Shown here one piece after another: positions 1-8,091 of a stretch of DNA of 15,110 bases. The notes beneath the pieces were generated by a model, which worked only from the letters and a program-made list of their open reading frames with translations, did no database searches and had not been told where the DNA came from. Numbering within the stretch: the stretch's first letter is position 1; each line of letters opens with the position of its first letter. This DNA is from an uncultured Eubacteriales bacterium. Lineage in GTDB: Bacteria; Bacillota; Clostridia; Oscillospirales; Oscillospiraceae. The stretch spans positions 1 to 15,110 of the forward strand of contig URDJ01000053.1 of assembly GCA_900546615.1 (NCBI GenBank), in the 5' to 3' direction. The translations under genes and the position numbers were made by a program.

Positions 1-720
1 GAAAACGACACGGTGTCCATCGCCGAGCTGAAGCTGGGCGACAACGACATGCTCTCGGCCCAGGTCGCGGCCATGCTGCACGCGGACCTGCTGGTGCTGC
101 TGACGGACACGGACGGATTGTATACGGCGGACCCGCGCACCGACCCGGCGGCGGAGCACATCGACGCTGTGGAGCGCGTAACGCCGGAGCTGGAGGCGCT
201 CGCGGGCGGCGCGGGCACGGCCAACGGCACGGGCGGCATGGCGACGAAGGTCGAGGGCGCGAAGCTCGCGACGGGCGCGGGCGTGCCCGTGGTCATCTGC
301 CGCTCGACGGAGCCGGAGGTGCTCAGGAAGGCCGTGGATGGCACGGCGCGAGGCACGTATTTCAGGGCCGGCAGCGGCATGAAGACCCGCCTGCAGTGGA
401 TGGCCTTCTACGCGCAGGCAAAGGGGAACATCTATATAGACCCCGGTGCGGCGGAGGCGCTGTGCAAACGGGGCAAGAGCCTCCTGCCCGCGGGTGTCCG
501 GGCCGTCGAGGGCGATTTCTCGGCGGGTGAGGTCGTGAGGGTCTGGCTCTCCGGCGGCGGGGCGCTGCTGGGGCGCGGGATAGTGAACTACAGCTCGGGC
601 GAGCTGAAGACGATAGCGGGGCTGTCCTCGGCCGAGGCCGCCGCGCGCTGCCCCGGCAGGCCGCCGGAGGTCATACACCAGGACAACTGGGCACACACTG
701 AACAGGAGGGAACAGAATGA
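1..720 (+). CDS. proB: Glutamate 5-kinase, 3' part (start lies left of the window)
   Basis: ProB phosphorylates glutamate to gamma-glutamyl phosphate, the first step of proline synthesis in the cytoplasm. The frame is open from base 1: the first codons read ENDTVSIAELKLGDND, the conserved amino-acid-kinase segment, so the GTG at base 13 is internal. About 239 of the usual ~370 residues are present, so roughly 130 N-terminal residues are missing. Visible parts are the kinase C-terminal half, including TDTDGLY and the GTGGMATK nucleotide-binding motif, followed by a C-terminal PUA domain (GNIYIDPGAAEAL through GDFSAGEVV). PUA-containing ProB is usually feedback-inhibited by proline, but that cannot be seen here. 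The stop overlaps the proA start in an ATGA arrangement, as in a proBA operon. Confidence 0.96.
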   Translation, partial: ENDTVSIAELKLGDNDMLSAQVAAMLHADLLVLLTDTDGLYTADPRTDPAAEHIDAVERVTPELEALAGGAGTANGTGGMATKVEGAKLATGAGVPVVICRSTEPEVLRKAVDGTARGTYFRAGSGMKTRLQWMAFYAQAKGNIYIDPGAAEALCKRGKSLLPAGVRAVEGDFSAGEVVRVWLSGGGALLGRGIVNYSSGELKTIAGLSSAEAAARCPGRPPEVIHQDNWAHTEQEGTE

Positions 721-1964
721 AAACTCTCGTCGAATCGGCACAGTCCGCGAAGGCCGCGAGCCTTGAGATCGCACAGCTCACCACCACGCAGAAGAACGAG
801 GCCCTGCGCGCCATGGCGCGGGCACTCATCGAGAGGGCGCCGGAGATACTCGCGGCGAACGCCAAAGACATGGAAAAGGGCCGCGAGGGCGGCATGCCGG
901 ACTCCCTGCTCGACCGGCTCATGCTCAACGAGGCGAGGATAGCAGGCATGGCCGAGGGTCTCGACCAGGTAGCGGAGCTGCCCGACCCCATCGGCCGGGT
1001 CATGGACGAGTGGACCCGCCCCAATGGGCTGGTCATCCGCAAGGTGCGCGTGCCCATGGGCGTCATCGGCATCATCTACGAGGCGAGGCCGAACGTCACG
1101 GTGGACGCGGCAGCGCTGGCCTTCAAGGCCGGCAGCGCCATGCTCCTGCGCGGCAGTTCATCCGCTTACGAGTCTAACGCGGCGCTGGTGCGCGTCATGC
1201 GCGAGTCGCTCGAAAAGAGCGGCGTCACGCCCGACGCCGTCTGCCTCGTCGAGGACCCGAGCCACGAGACCGTGGACAGGATGCTCAAGCTGAGGGAATA
1301 TATAGACCTCATAGTCCCGCGCGGCGGCGCGCGGCTCATAAACAACGCGGTGATGAACTCCACCGTGCCCGTGCTGCAGACCGGCACCGGCAACTGCCAC
1401 ATCTATGTGGACAAGAGCGCGGACTACGCCATGGCTGAGCCGATAGTCATAAACGCCAAGACCCAGCGCACAGGCGTCTGCAACGCCGCCGAGACCCTGC
1501 TCGTGCAGGCCGACTGGGCGGAGGAACACCTCAAGTCGCTTTTGAAGGCGCTCACAGACAAGAACGTCGAGCTGCACGGCGACGAGGCCGCGGCGGCCTA
1601 CGCCGTGGGCATGATACCGGCGACGGAGAGCGACTGGGCCGACGAGTACCTGCGCCTCGCTATGGCGGTGAAGGTCGTCTCCGGCGTGAAGGAGGCCGTC
1701 GAGCACATAAACCGCTACGGCACGAAGCACACGGAGTGCATCGTCACGGCGGACGCCGCTAATGCCGACTACTTCCTCAAAAACGTGGACGCGGCAGTGG
1801 TGGACTGGAACGCCTCGACGCGCTTCACGGACGGCTTCGAGTTCGGCTTCGGCGCGGAGCTGGGCATCTCGACCCAGAAACTGCATGCAAGGGGCCCGCT
1901 GGGGCTCGAGGAGATAACGAGCTACAAATACCTGGTGCTCGGCACGGGCCAGGTGCGGCCGTAG
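717..1964 (+). CDS. proA: Gamma-glutamyl phosphate reductase
   Basis: ProA reduces gamma-glutamyl phosphate with NADPH to glutamate-5-semialdehyde, which cyclises to pyrroline-5-carboxylate. The 415-residue length matches the family (~415-420). The aldehyde-dehydrogenase-fold signature GVIGIIYEARPNVTVDAAALAFKAG is present, as is the catalytic cysteine in TQRTGVCNAAETLL (Cys255). The C-terminus, LGLEEITSYKYLVLGTGQVR, is the normal family ending, so the gene is not truncated. The ATG at 717 has an AGGAGGG Shine-Dalgarno at 704-710 and overlaps the proB stop by 4 nt. The TAG stop (1962-1964) lies inside the first copy of the repeat that bounds the following intergenic interval. Isoleucine codons are split 10 ATA to 10 ATC. 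Confidence 0.97.
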   Translation: MKTLVESAQSAKAASLEIAQLTTTQKNEALRAMARALIERAPEILAANAKDMEKGREGGMPDSLLDRLMLNEARIAGMAEGLDQVAELPDPIGRVMDEWTRPNGLVIRKVRVPMGVIGIIYEARPNVTVDAAALAFKAGSAMLLRGSSSAYESNAALVRVMRESLEKSGVTPDAVCLVEDPSHETVDRMLKLREYIDLIVPRGGARLINNAVMNSTVPVLQTGTGNCHIYVDKSADYAMAEPIVINAKTQRTGVCNAAETLLVQADWAEEHLKSLLKALTDKNVELHGDEAAAAYAVGMIPATESDWADEYLRLAMAVKVVSGVKEAVEHINRYGTKHTECIVTADAANADYFLKNVDAAVVDWNASTRFTDGFEFGFGAELGISTQKLHARGPLGLEEITSYKYLVLGTGQVRP

Positions 1965-1988
1965 GGGCGGGGTTCCACCCCCGCCCGG
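1961..1988 (+). repeat. Palindromic repeat unit, copy 1
   Basis: The unit reads GTAGGGGCGGGG (1961-1972), a 6-nt spacer, then CCCCGCCCGG (1979-1988), giving an 8-bp hairpin (1965-1972 with 1979-1986). The same unit recurs in reverse orientation at 2272-2301, with identical arms and a different loop. The proA stop codon is the TAG within GTAGGGG. No T-run follows, so this is not a classical intrinsic terminator. My impression is that similar GTAGGGGCG palindromes are dispersed in high-GC Clostridia; that is from memory and not shown by this window. Confidence 0.75.
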
Positions 1989-2271
1989 ACGCCACGGGCT
2001 TGTTTCGGCTCCGCCGAACAGGGGCAAACCCCTTGGTAGGGTTTTCCCCTGACCCCTTTCCTGACCTTGTGTCAGTATAGGGGTATTCCGCGCTCTGCGG
2101 AGCGCGGCCAGGGGGCGCCGCCCCTGGACCCCGCCGCCTTTTGTAAAAGGCGGGCGAAAACTTCGTGCTTGGGCTGCGTCCGCCGCAGGGCGCACCGACC
2201 CCCGGTGCGCCGCAATGCGCAGCACGTTCACATCAACGCACAACGTACAGACGTTTCCTGAAACCGCGGCA
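1989..2271. other. Hairpin-dense non-coding interval between proA and proC
   Basis: This stretch has no credible gene. It is almost tiled by inverted repeats: 2004-2009/2013-2018; 2020-2031/2039-2050 (12 bp, one mismatch); 2061-2065/2071-2075; 2088-2095/2100-2107 (8 bp); 2108-2114/2121-2127 (7 bp); 2134-2142/2145-2153 (9 bp, loop closed by two unpaired bases as drawn); 2174-2178/2184-2188; and 2189-2197/2203-2211 (9 bp). Each was read directly from the bases. Together with the flanking repeat copies it resembles a non-autonomous, structured repeat element or several nested ones. No transposase, convincing promoter or recognised riboswitch was found. Whether transcription from proA continues through it to proC is unknown. 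Confidence 0.7.
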
Positions 2272-2301
2272 CCGGGCGGGGACATCGTACCCCGCCCCTA
2301 C
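2272..2301 (-). repeat. Palindromic repeat unit, copy 2 (inverted)
   Basis: On the - strand this reads GTAGGGGCGGGG (2301 to 2290), an 8-nt spacer, then CCCCGCCCGG (2281 to 2272). Both arms match copy 1 at 1961-1988 exactly, and only the loop differs. It forms a hairpin 2274-2281 with 2290-2297. It ends about 20 nt before the proC ribosome binding site (AGAGGTG, 2323-2329). The two copies form inverted ends of a 341-nt segment. Confidence 0.75.
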
Positions 2302-2336
2302 ATGGCATAACACACACGATCCAGAGGTGAAAAGCA

Positions 2337-3137
2337 ATGTCGAAAACAGCTTTCATAGGCAGCGGGAGCATGGCCCGGGCGATCATCGGCGGGCTGGTAC
2401 GGCACGGCGTGCCGGGCGGGGATATCCTCGTCGTTAACCTGCGAAACCCCAAAAGCACCGGCGAGGTGCAGGCCATGTACGGCGCCGTGCCGTCAGCGCC
2501 CGAGGCGATACGCGAGGCCGACACCGTGGTCATCGCCGTAAAGCCCCAGAGCTTTCCCGAGGCCGCGCCGCTCTACCGCGAATTCATATCGCCCGGCGCA
2601 CTGGTCGTGACCATCATGGCCGGCATAGGTACGCAGACGGTGGAGACGGCCTTCCCGCAGGCGCGGGTGGTGCGCGTCATGCCGAACATCGCCATGTCGG
2701 TCGGCTGCGGGGCCTCCGGCGTCGCGCCGGGAAAGACCGCGACGGGCGAGGACGTGGACAGGGTCGTCGGCATCTTCGCCTGCGGCGGCGTGGCCGTGAA
2801 GATCGACGAGGCCGAGATAGACGAGGTGGCGGCGCTCTCCGGCAGCGGTGCGGCCTATGTCTACCTGCTCATAGAAGCCCTGCGCGACGCAGCCATCGAG
2901 GACGGCATGGAGCCGGGCAAGGCCGCGATGCTGGCAAAGCAGACCCTCATAGGCGCGGCGCGGCAGCTCGAGGCCGAGGACGTGCCGCCAGAGGAACTGC
3001 GGCGGCGGATAACCTCGAAAAAGGGCACCACCGAGGCTGCGATAAACTCGATGTGCGAGCTGGGCCTGCCCGAGGCGGTCAAGGCCGGTTTCCGTGCGAA
3101 CAAACGGCGCTCGAAGGAGCTTGCCGAAGGCAAATAA
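2337..3137 (+). CDS. proC: Pyrroline-5-carboxylate reductase
   Basis: ProC reduces pyrroline-5-carboxylate to proline with NAD(P)H, the last step of the pathway begun by proB and proA upstream. The 266 residues are the usual family length. The N-terminus holds the Rossmann motif GSGSMA (residues 8-13), then VVIAVKPQSF. The C-terminal dimerisation domain carries the family signature ALSGSGAAYVYLLIEALRDA and RITSKKGTTEAAI. The ATG at 2337 has an AGAGGTG Shine-Dalgarno 7 nt upstream. The gene is separated from proA by the hairpin-rich interval but only 23 nt from pyc, so it is probably transcribed with pyc and may be uncoupled from proBA. Confidence 0.97.
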   Translation: MSKTAFIGSGSMARAIIGGLVRHGVPGGDILVVNLRNPKSTGEVQAMYGAVPSAPEAIREADTVVIAVKPQSFPEAAPLYREFISPGALVVTIMAGIGTQTVETAFPQARVVRVMPNIAMSVGCGASGVAPGKTATGEDVDRVVGIFACGGVAVKIDEAEIDEVAALSGSGAAYVYLLIEALRDAAIEDGMEPGKAAMLAKQTLIGAARQLEAEDVPPEELRRRITSKKGTTEAAINSMCELGLPEAVKAGFRANKRRSKELAEGK

Positions 3138-3147
3138 ATCTGGACAC

Positions 3148-3154
3148 AAGGAGA
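3148..3154 (+). promoter_or_regulatory. Ribosome binding site of pyc
   Basis: AAGGAGA lies 6 nt before the ATG at 3161. It fixes the pyc start: the frame is open further upstream to about 3053, but that extension lies inside proC and has no family-like sequence. Confidence 0.85.
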
Positions 3155-3160
3155 CGACCT

Positions 3161-6100
3161 ATGGAGCACAGACCTTTTGAGAAGATCATGGCCGCGAACA
3201 GGGGCGAGATAGCAATACGCATCTTCCGCGCCTGCTACGACCTCGACATCCGCACCCTCGCCATCTACTCCAAAGAGGACATGATGAACCTCTTTCGCAC
3301 GAAGGCCGACGAGGCCTACATGATAGGCGAGCACCTCAGCCCGCTCGGCGCCTATCTCGCCATCGACGAGATAATCGCGCTGGCCAAAAAGCGCGGCGTG
3401 GACGCCATACACCCCGGCTACGGCTTTCTCTCCGAGAACGCCGCTTTCGCCCGCGCCTGCGAGGAGGCGGGGATAAAATTCATCGGCCCGCCGAGCAATG
3501 TGCTCGCCATGATGGGCGACAAGCTCGAGGCGAAGAAGATCGCCGTCGCCTGCGGTGTGCCCGTCATACCCGGCACGCGCGAACCGCTCAGGAGCGCGGA
3601 TGAGGCGCTCAAGATGGCCGAGAGCTTCGGCTTCCCCGTCATACTCAAGGCCGCTGCCGGCGGCGGCGGGCGCGGCATGAGGCTCTGCGAGAAGCCCGAG
3701 GACGTTGCCCCGGCCTTTGAGCTGGTGTCGAACGAAGCGCGCAAGGCCTTCGGCGACGACAGCATCTTCATGGAAAAGTACCTCGTCGAGCCGAAGCACA
3801 TCGAGGTGCAGATACTCGCCGACGAGCACGGCTGCGTCCGCCATCTCGGCGAGCGCGACTGCTCGCTGCAGCGGCGCTACCAGAAGGTCGTCGAGTACGC
3901 GCCCGCCTGGAGCGTGCCCGAGGAGATCCGCGAAAAGCTCCATGCCGACGCCGTGAAGATCGCTGAGGCCGTTCACTATGTGAACGCCGGCACGGTCGAG
4001 TTCCTCGTGGACAAGTCCGGCAACCACTACTTTATCGAGATGAACCCGCGCATCCAGGTCGAGCACACTGTCACTGAGATGGTCACCGGCATCGACATCG
4101 TGCGCGCGCAGATACTCATAGCGGGCGGCGCGCCGCTCTCTCACCCGGAGATAGGGCTGGCTGAGCAGTCCGACCTCAAGGTCGACGGCTATTCCATCCA
4201 GTGCCGGGTCACGACGGAGGACCCGAAGAACAACTTCGCGCCGGATAACGGCAAGATCGTATCCTACCGCTCGGGCGGCGGCTTCGGCGTGCGTCTTGAC
4301 GGCGGCAACGCGGCGGCGGGCGCGGAGATAAGCCCCTACTACGACAGTCTTCTCGTCAAGGTCACAAGCTGGGACCGCACCTTTGAGGCCGTCTGCCGCA
4401 AGGCCCGCAGGGCAATTAACGAGGAGCACGTCCGCGGCGTCAAGACCAACATCTCCTTCGTCACGAACATCCTGAACCACCCGACCTTCATTTCGGGCGG
4501 CTGCCACACGAAGTTCATCGACGAGACGCCCGAGCTTTTCGATATCACCGATTCGCGCGACAGGGCCACGCGCGTGCTGCGCTATATAGCGAACCTCCAG
4601 GTGCAGAACCCGGACGCGGAGCGCCGCGAGTACCCCGCGCCGCGCTATCCGAAGCCCACGCGGGAGATAACGGCCGACATGGGTCTCAAGCGCCTGCTCG
4701 ACACCGAAGGTCCCGAGGCCGTCTCGAAATGGGTGCTGGGCCAGAAGAAGCTGCTCGTCACGGACACGACCATGCGCGACGCGCACCAGAGCCTGCTCTC
4801 CACCCGCATGCGCACGCGCGACATGGTCAAGGGCGCGGAGGGCACCGCGGACTTCCTCGCCGACTGCTTCTCCCTCGAGATGTGGGGCGGCGCGACCTTC
4901 GACACAGCCTACCGCTTCCTCTATGAGTCGCCCTGGGAGCGGCTCGTCATGCTGCGCGAGAAGATCCCGAACATCCCCTTCCAGATGCTCCTGCGCGGGT
5001 CCAACCTCGTCGGCTACGCCAGCTACCCGGACAACCTCGTGAACGCCTTCATTGATGAGTCGGCAAAGGCGGGCATCGACGTCTTCCGCGTCTTCGACTC
5101 GCTAAACTGGATACCGAGTATGGAGACGGCCATGGAGTCCGTGCTCAAGACCGGCAAGCTGCTCGAGGCCACCGTCTGCTACACGGGCGACATCCTCGAC
5201 CCCAAGCGCGACAAATACACGCTCAAGTACTACGTCGACTTCGCCAAGGAGCTGGAGCGCCGCGGGGCGCACACGCTCTGCATCAAGGACATGTCCGGCC
5301 TGCTCAAGCCCTACGCGGCGAAAAAGCTCGTCTCCACGCTCAAGCAGGAAATCGGCATACCCATACACCTGCACACGCACAACACGACGGACAACCAGAT
5401 CGCCTCGTACCTGCTCGCGGCCGAGGCGGGCGTGGACATCGTGGACTGCGCCATAGGCCCGCTCTCCAGCCTCACGAGCCAGCCGAGCATCAATTCGCTG
5501 GTGGAGGCCCTGCGCGGCACGGAGCGCGACACGGGCATCGACCCCGAGGGGCTGCAGAAGCTCTCGGATTACTGGAGCGACATACGCGAGCGCTACTCGA
5601 GCTTCGACAAGGGCCTGCGCGTGCCCGTGACCGACATCTACAAGTACGAGATACCCGGCGGCCAGTACACGAACCTGCAGCCGCAGGTGGAGGCGCTCGG
5701 TCTCGGGCACAGGTTCGAGGACGTGAAGGAGATGTACCGCACGGTGAACGACATGCTGGGCGACATCATCAAGGTCACGCCGTCCTCAAAGATGGTCGGC
5801 GACCTCGCCATCTTCATGGTGCAGAACGACCTCACGCCCGAGAACATAGTCGAGCGCGGCGAGAGCCTCGCCTTCCCGGACAGCGTCGTGAGCTACTTCA
5901 AGGGCATGATGGGCCAGCCGCCCTGCGGTTTCCCCGAAGACCTGCAGCGGGTCGTGCTCAAGGGCGAGGAGCCGATAAGCTGCCGTCCCGGCGAGCTGCT
6001 GCCGCCCGTGAACTGGGACGCCGTGCGCGCCGAAGTCCAGAAATACACCCCCGACCCGAGCCGCAGGGGACTCATCTCCTACGCCATGTACCCGAAGGTG

Positions 6101-6589
6101 CTGGAGGACTACTTCACGCACCGGAAGGAATACGGCTATATCATGCGCATGGGCAGCCACGTCTTCTTCAACGGCATGGCCGTGGGCGAGACGACGACGA
6201 TAAATATCGAGGACGGCAAGACGCTGGTCATAAAATACCTCGGCCTGGGCGACAGGAACGAGGACGGGACGAGGACGGTGCAGTTCGAGCTGAACGGCTC
6301 GCGGCGCGAGGTCTCTGTTCCCGACCCGCAGGCTCCGGACACCTCGAAGAAGGTCAGACTGGCAGACCCCTCGGACAAGAGCCAGATCGGGGCCTCGATA
6401 CCGGGCATGGTGTCGAAGCTCGCGGTAAAGCCGGGCGACGAGGTAAAGGTGAATCAGGTCGTGGCGATCATCGAGGCGATGAAGATGGAGACCTCGGTGG
6501 TGGCCATGATGGACGGAAAAATAGGAGATGTGTTCATCGAGGCGGGGCACTCGGTCAAGGCCGGCGAACTGCTGATGACGGTGGTGTAA
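3161..6589 (+). CDS. pyc: Pyruvate carboxylase (single-chain, biotin-dependent)
   Basis: This enzyme carboxylates pyruvate to oxaloacetate using ATP and bicarbonate, an anaplerotic reaction that refills the TCA branch toward glutamate and aspartate. The 1142 residues match a complete single-chain Pyc. Domains in order: biotin carboxylase (about 1-455; starts at KIMAANRGEIAIRIFRAC, ATP-grasp glycine loop from Lys163, KAAAGGGGRGMR); carboxyltransferase (about 525-800; DTTMRDAHQSLLSTR from Asp535, the lysine of CIKDMSG at 709 expected to be carbamylated, metal-binding HLHTH with His738 and His740); the conserved PYC/OADA region; and a C-terminal biotin carrier domain with EAMKMET, biotinyl Lys1108. 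No separate biotin ligase is in the window. It starts 23 nt after proC and its stop overlaps the next start by 1 nt (TAATG), so it is part of an operon. Confidence 0.97.
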   Translation: MEHRPFEKIMAANRGEIAIRIFRACYDLDIRTLAIYSKEDMMNLFRTKADEAYMIGEHLSPLGAYLAIDEIIALAKKRGVDAIHPGYGFLSENAAFARACEEAGIKFIGPPSNVLAMMGDKLEAKKIAVACGVPVIPGTREPLRSADEALKMAESFGFPVILKAAAGGGGRGMRLCEKPEDVAPAFELVSNEARKAFGDDSIFMEKYLVEPKHIEVQILADEHGCVRHLGERDCSLQRRYQKVVEYAPAWSVPEEIREKLHADAVKIAEAVHYVNAGTVEFLVDKSGNHYFIEMNPRIQVEHTVTEMVTGIDIVRAQILIAGGAPLSHPEIGLAEQSDLKVDGYSIQCRVTTEDPKNNFAPDNGKIVSYRSGGGFGVRLDGGNAAAGAEISPYYDSLLVKVTSWDRTFEAVCRKARRAINEEHVRGVKTNISFVTNILNHPTFISGGCHTKFIDETPELFDITDSRDRATRVLRYIANLQVQNPDAERREYPAPRYPKPTREITADMGLKRLLDTEGPEAVSKWVLGQKKLLVTDTTMRDAHQSLLSTRMRTRDMVKGAEGTADFLADCFSLEMWGGATFDTAYRFLYESPWERLVMLREKIPNIPFQMLLRGSNLVGYASYPDNLVNAFIDESAKAGIDVFRVFDSLNWIPSMETAMESVLKTGKLLEATVCYTGDILDPKRDKYTLKYYVDFAKELERRGAHTLCIKDMSGLLKPYAAKKLVSTLKQEIGIPIHLHTHNTTDNQIASYLLAAEAGVDIVDCAIGPLSSLTSQPSINSLVEALRGTERDTGIDPEGLQKLSDYWSDIRERYSSFDKGLRVPVTDIYKYEIPGGQYTNLQPQVEALGLGHRFEDVKEMYRTVNDMLGDIIKVTPSSKMVGDLAIFMVQNDLTPENIVERGESLAFPDSVVSYFKGMMGQPPCGFPEDLQRVVLKGEEPISCRPGELLPPVNWDAVRAEVQKYTPDPSRRGLISYAMYPKVLEDYFTHRKEYGYIMRMGSHVFFNGMAVGETTTINIEDGKTLVIKYLGLGDRNEDGTRTVQFELNGSRREVSVPDPQAPDTSKKVRLADPSDKSQIGASIPGMVSKLAVKPGDEVKVNQVVAIIEAMKMETSVVAMMDGKIGDVFIEAGHSVKAGELLMTVV

Positions 6590-8091
6590 TGAGACTTTAC
6601 TTTTTCGGGCACGACTGCAAATATGCCGCGGAGCAGACGCTGCTGATGCTGTTTCCCGGGGAGAAGCCCGAGTATCCCGACGGGAAGCCCGAAGGCGACC
6701 GCGTGGAGCTGCGGATAGTGAAAGGCGCGCGTTTCACGCTGTGCAAGGCGCTGCTGGTCCGCGGCAGGCAGAGCTTCCCCGGCAGGGCGGCGGTGCTCAG
6801 TTCGACGCTTGAAAACGAGTCGGACAAGGTAAAATACATGAACAGGATAGTGAAGCTGGCGTTCTACCGCGCGGCGCTGAACTCCGGGCTGCCGAAGCCG
6901 GAGTGGGGCTGTCTGAGCGGTGTGCGGCCGGTGAAGCTCATGGACGAGTATCTGCGCGGCGGGCTGACGCCCGGCGCGGCGAGGACGAGGTTCATGCAGG
7001 AGTACTTCGTCTCGGAAAAGCGGGCCGACCTCTGCCTCAGCTCCGCGCTGGCGGCGAGGCGGGCCGAGCAGAGCCTTGAGAAAGACGAGATCTGTCTCTA
7101 CGTGGGCATACCATTCTGTCCCACGCGCTGCGCCTATTGCAGCTTCGTGAGCCAGTCGGTGGAAAAGAGCATGAGGCTCATTGAGCCGTTCCTGGACACG
7201 CTGATGCAGGACATAGAGGCAACGGCGGCCGAGGTGCGCAGGCTGGGGCTGAGGCCGGCCGCGCTGTATATAGGCGGCGGAACGCCCACAACGCTCTCGG
7301 CCCCTCAGCTCGAGCGGCTGTGCTCGAAGCTCGAGTCGGAGTTCGACCTCTCGGGCCTGCGGGAGTACACGGTCGAGGCCGGCCGGCCGGACACGATAAC
7401 GATGGAGAAGCTCAAGACGCTCAGGCGGCACGGCGTGGACAGGATAAGCGTGAACCCCCAGACCATGACGGACTCAGTGCTGGAGGCCATAGGCCGCAGG
7501 CACACGGCACAGGACATAGTGGACGCCCTGGCGCTCGTGCGTGAGTGCGGGGGCTTCGCGGTGAACATGGACCTCATCGCCGGGCTTCCGACGGACACGG
7601 AGGCGGGCTTTTCCATGACGCTCGACAGGGTGCTCGAACTGGCACCGGAGAACGTGACGGTGCACACCCTGAGCATAAAGCGCGGCTCGAGCCTCACTCT
7701 GGCGGAGGATGACCTGCCGGACGCGGAATGCGTCAGGCATATGCTGGACGAGGCGATGCAGAGGCTGGACAGGGCCGGCTACAGCCCGTACTATCTCTAC
7801 CGGCAGAAGAACATGTCCGGCGGCTTCGAGAACACGGGCTGGGCGAAGAAGGGCTTTGAGAACCTGTACAACATCTGCATCATGGAAGAGCTTTGCAGCA
7901 TCATGGCCATGGGCGCGGGCGGCTCCACGAAGCTGGTGTCGGAGGACAGGAAACGGATAAAGCGATATATAGCGCCCAAGTATCCGCAGGAATACATTAA
8001 CTCAGCGCCCGGTCTGCGCGCCGGGAAGGAAAGGATGGGTGAATTCTATGGCCTTCAGCCTGCAGGAGATCAACTACCGGACGGTGGCTGA
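6589..8091 (+). CDS. hemZ: HemZ-type radical SAM protein (coproporphyrinogen III oxidase-like)
   Basis: This 500-residue radical SAM protein resembles the HemN/HemZ family, which catalyses oxygen-independent oxidative decarboxylation of coproporphyrinogen III, or unknown reactions in heme-less anaerobes. A ~165-residue N-terminal region with GVRPVKLMDEYL precedes the radical SAM core. The [4Fe-4S] motif is CPTRCAYC (Cys177, Cys181, Cys184), followed by the SAM-binding YIGGGTPTTL and the HemN-like VEAGRPDTI and RISVNPQTM segments. Length and the N-terminal extension fit HemZ rather than HemN or HemW. The start is coupled to pyc by TAATG with only a weak GGTGG upstream. The 3' end overlaps the next gene by about 44 nt; the last ~15 residues look like an unconserved read-through tail. 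No other heme gene is in the window, so the true substrate is uncertain. Confidence 0.88.
   Translation: MRLYFFGHDCKYAAEQTLLMLFPGEKPEYPDGKPEGDRVELRIVKGARFTLCKALLVRGRQSFPGRAAVLSSTLENESDKVKYMNRIVKLAFYRAALNSGLPKPEWGCLSGVRPVKLMDEYLRGGLTPGAARTRFMQEYFVSEKRADLCLSSALAARRAEQSLEKDEICLYVGIPFCPTRCAYCSFVSQSVEKSMRLIEPFLDTLMQDIEATAAEVRRLGLRPAALYIGGGTPTTLSAPQLERLCSKLESEFDLSGLREYTVEAGRPDTITMEKLKTLRRHGVDRISVNPQTMTDSVLEAIGRRHTAQDIVDALALVRECGGFAVNMDLIAGLPTDTEAGFSMTLDRVLELAPENVTVHTLSIKRGSSLTLAEDDLPDAECVRHMLDEAMQRLDRAGYSPYYLYRQKNMSGGFENTGWAKKGFENLYNICIMEELCSIMAMGAGGSTKLVSEDRKRIKRYIAPKYPQEYINSAPGLRAGKERMGEFYGLQPAGDQLPDGG

Noticed and set aside
2227..2255. Possible promoter for proC, with TTCACA at 2227-2232 as the -35
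   Set aside because: No acceptable -10 box lies at 16-18 nt; the best candidate is only 13 nt away.
1965..2336. Riboswitch or T-box leader for proC
   Set aside because: No T-box sequence, specifier/antiterminator arrangement or known aptamer core could be recognised; the structure looks like repeat-derived palindromes.
3053..3160. Upstream extension of pyc
   Set aside because: It would lie inside proC, has no Shine-Dalgarno, and the Pyc family starts at the ATG at 3161, which has AAGGAGA.
2861..4786. Long open frame (641 codons) on the - strand opposite proC and pyc
   Set aside because: It lies wholly antisense to conserved proC and pyc sequence and has no family-like motif. GC-rich codon bias produces such shadows, and similar ones oppose the glucosidase (10134-12005) and proA.
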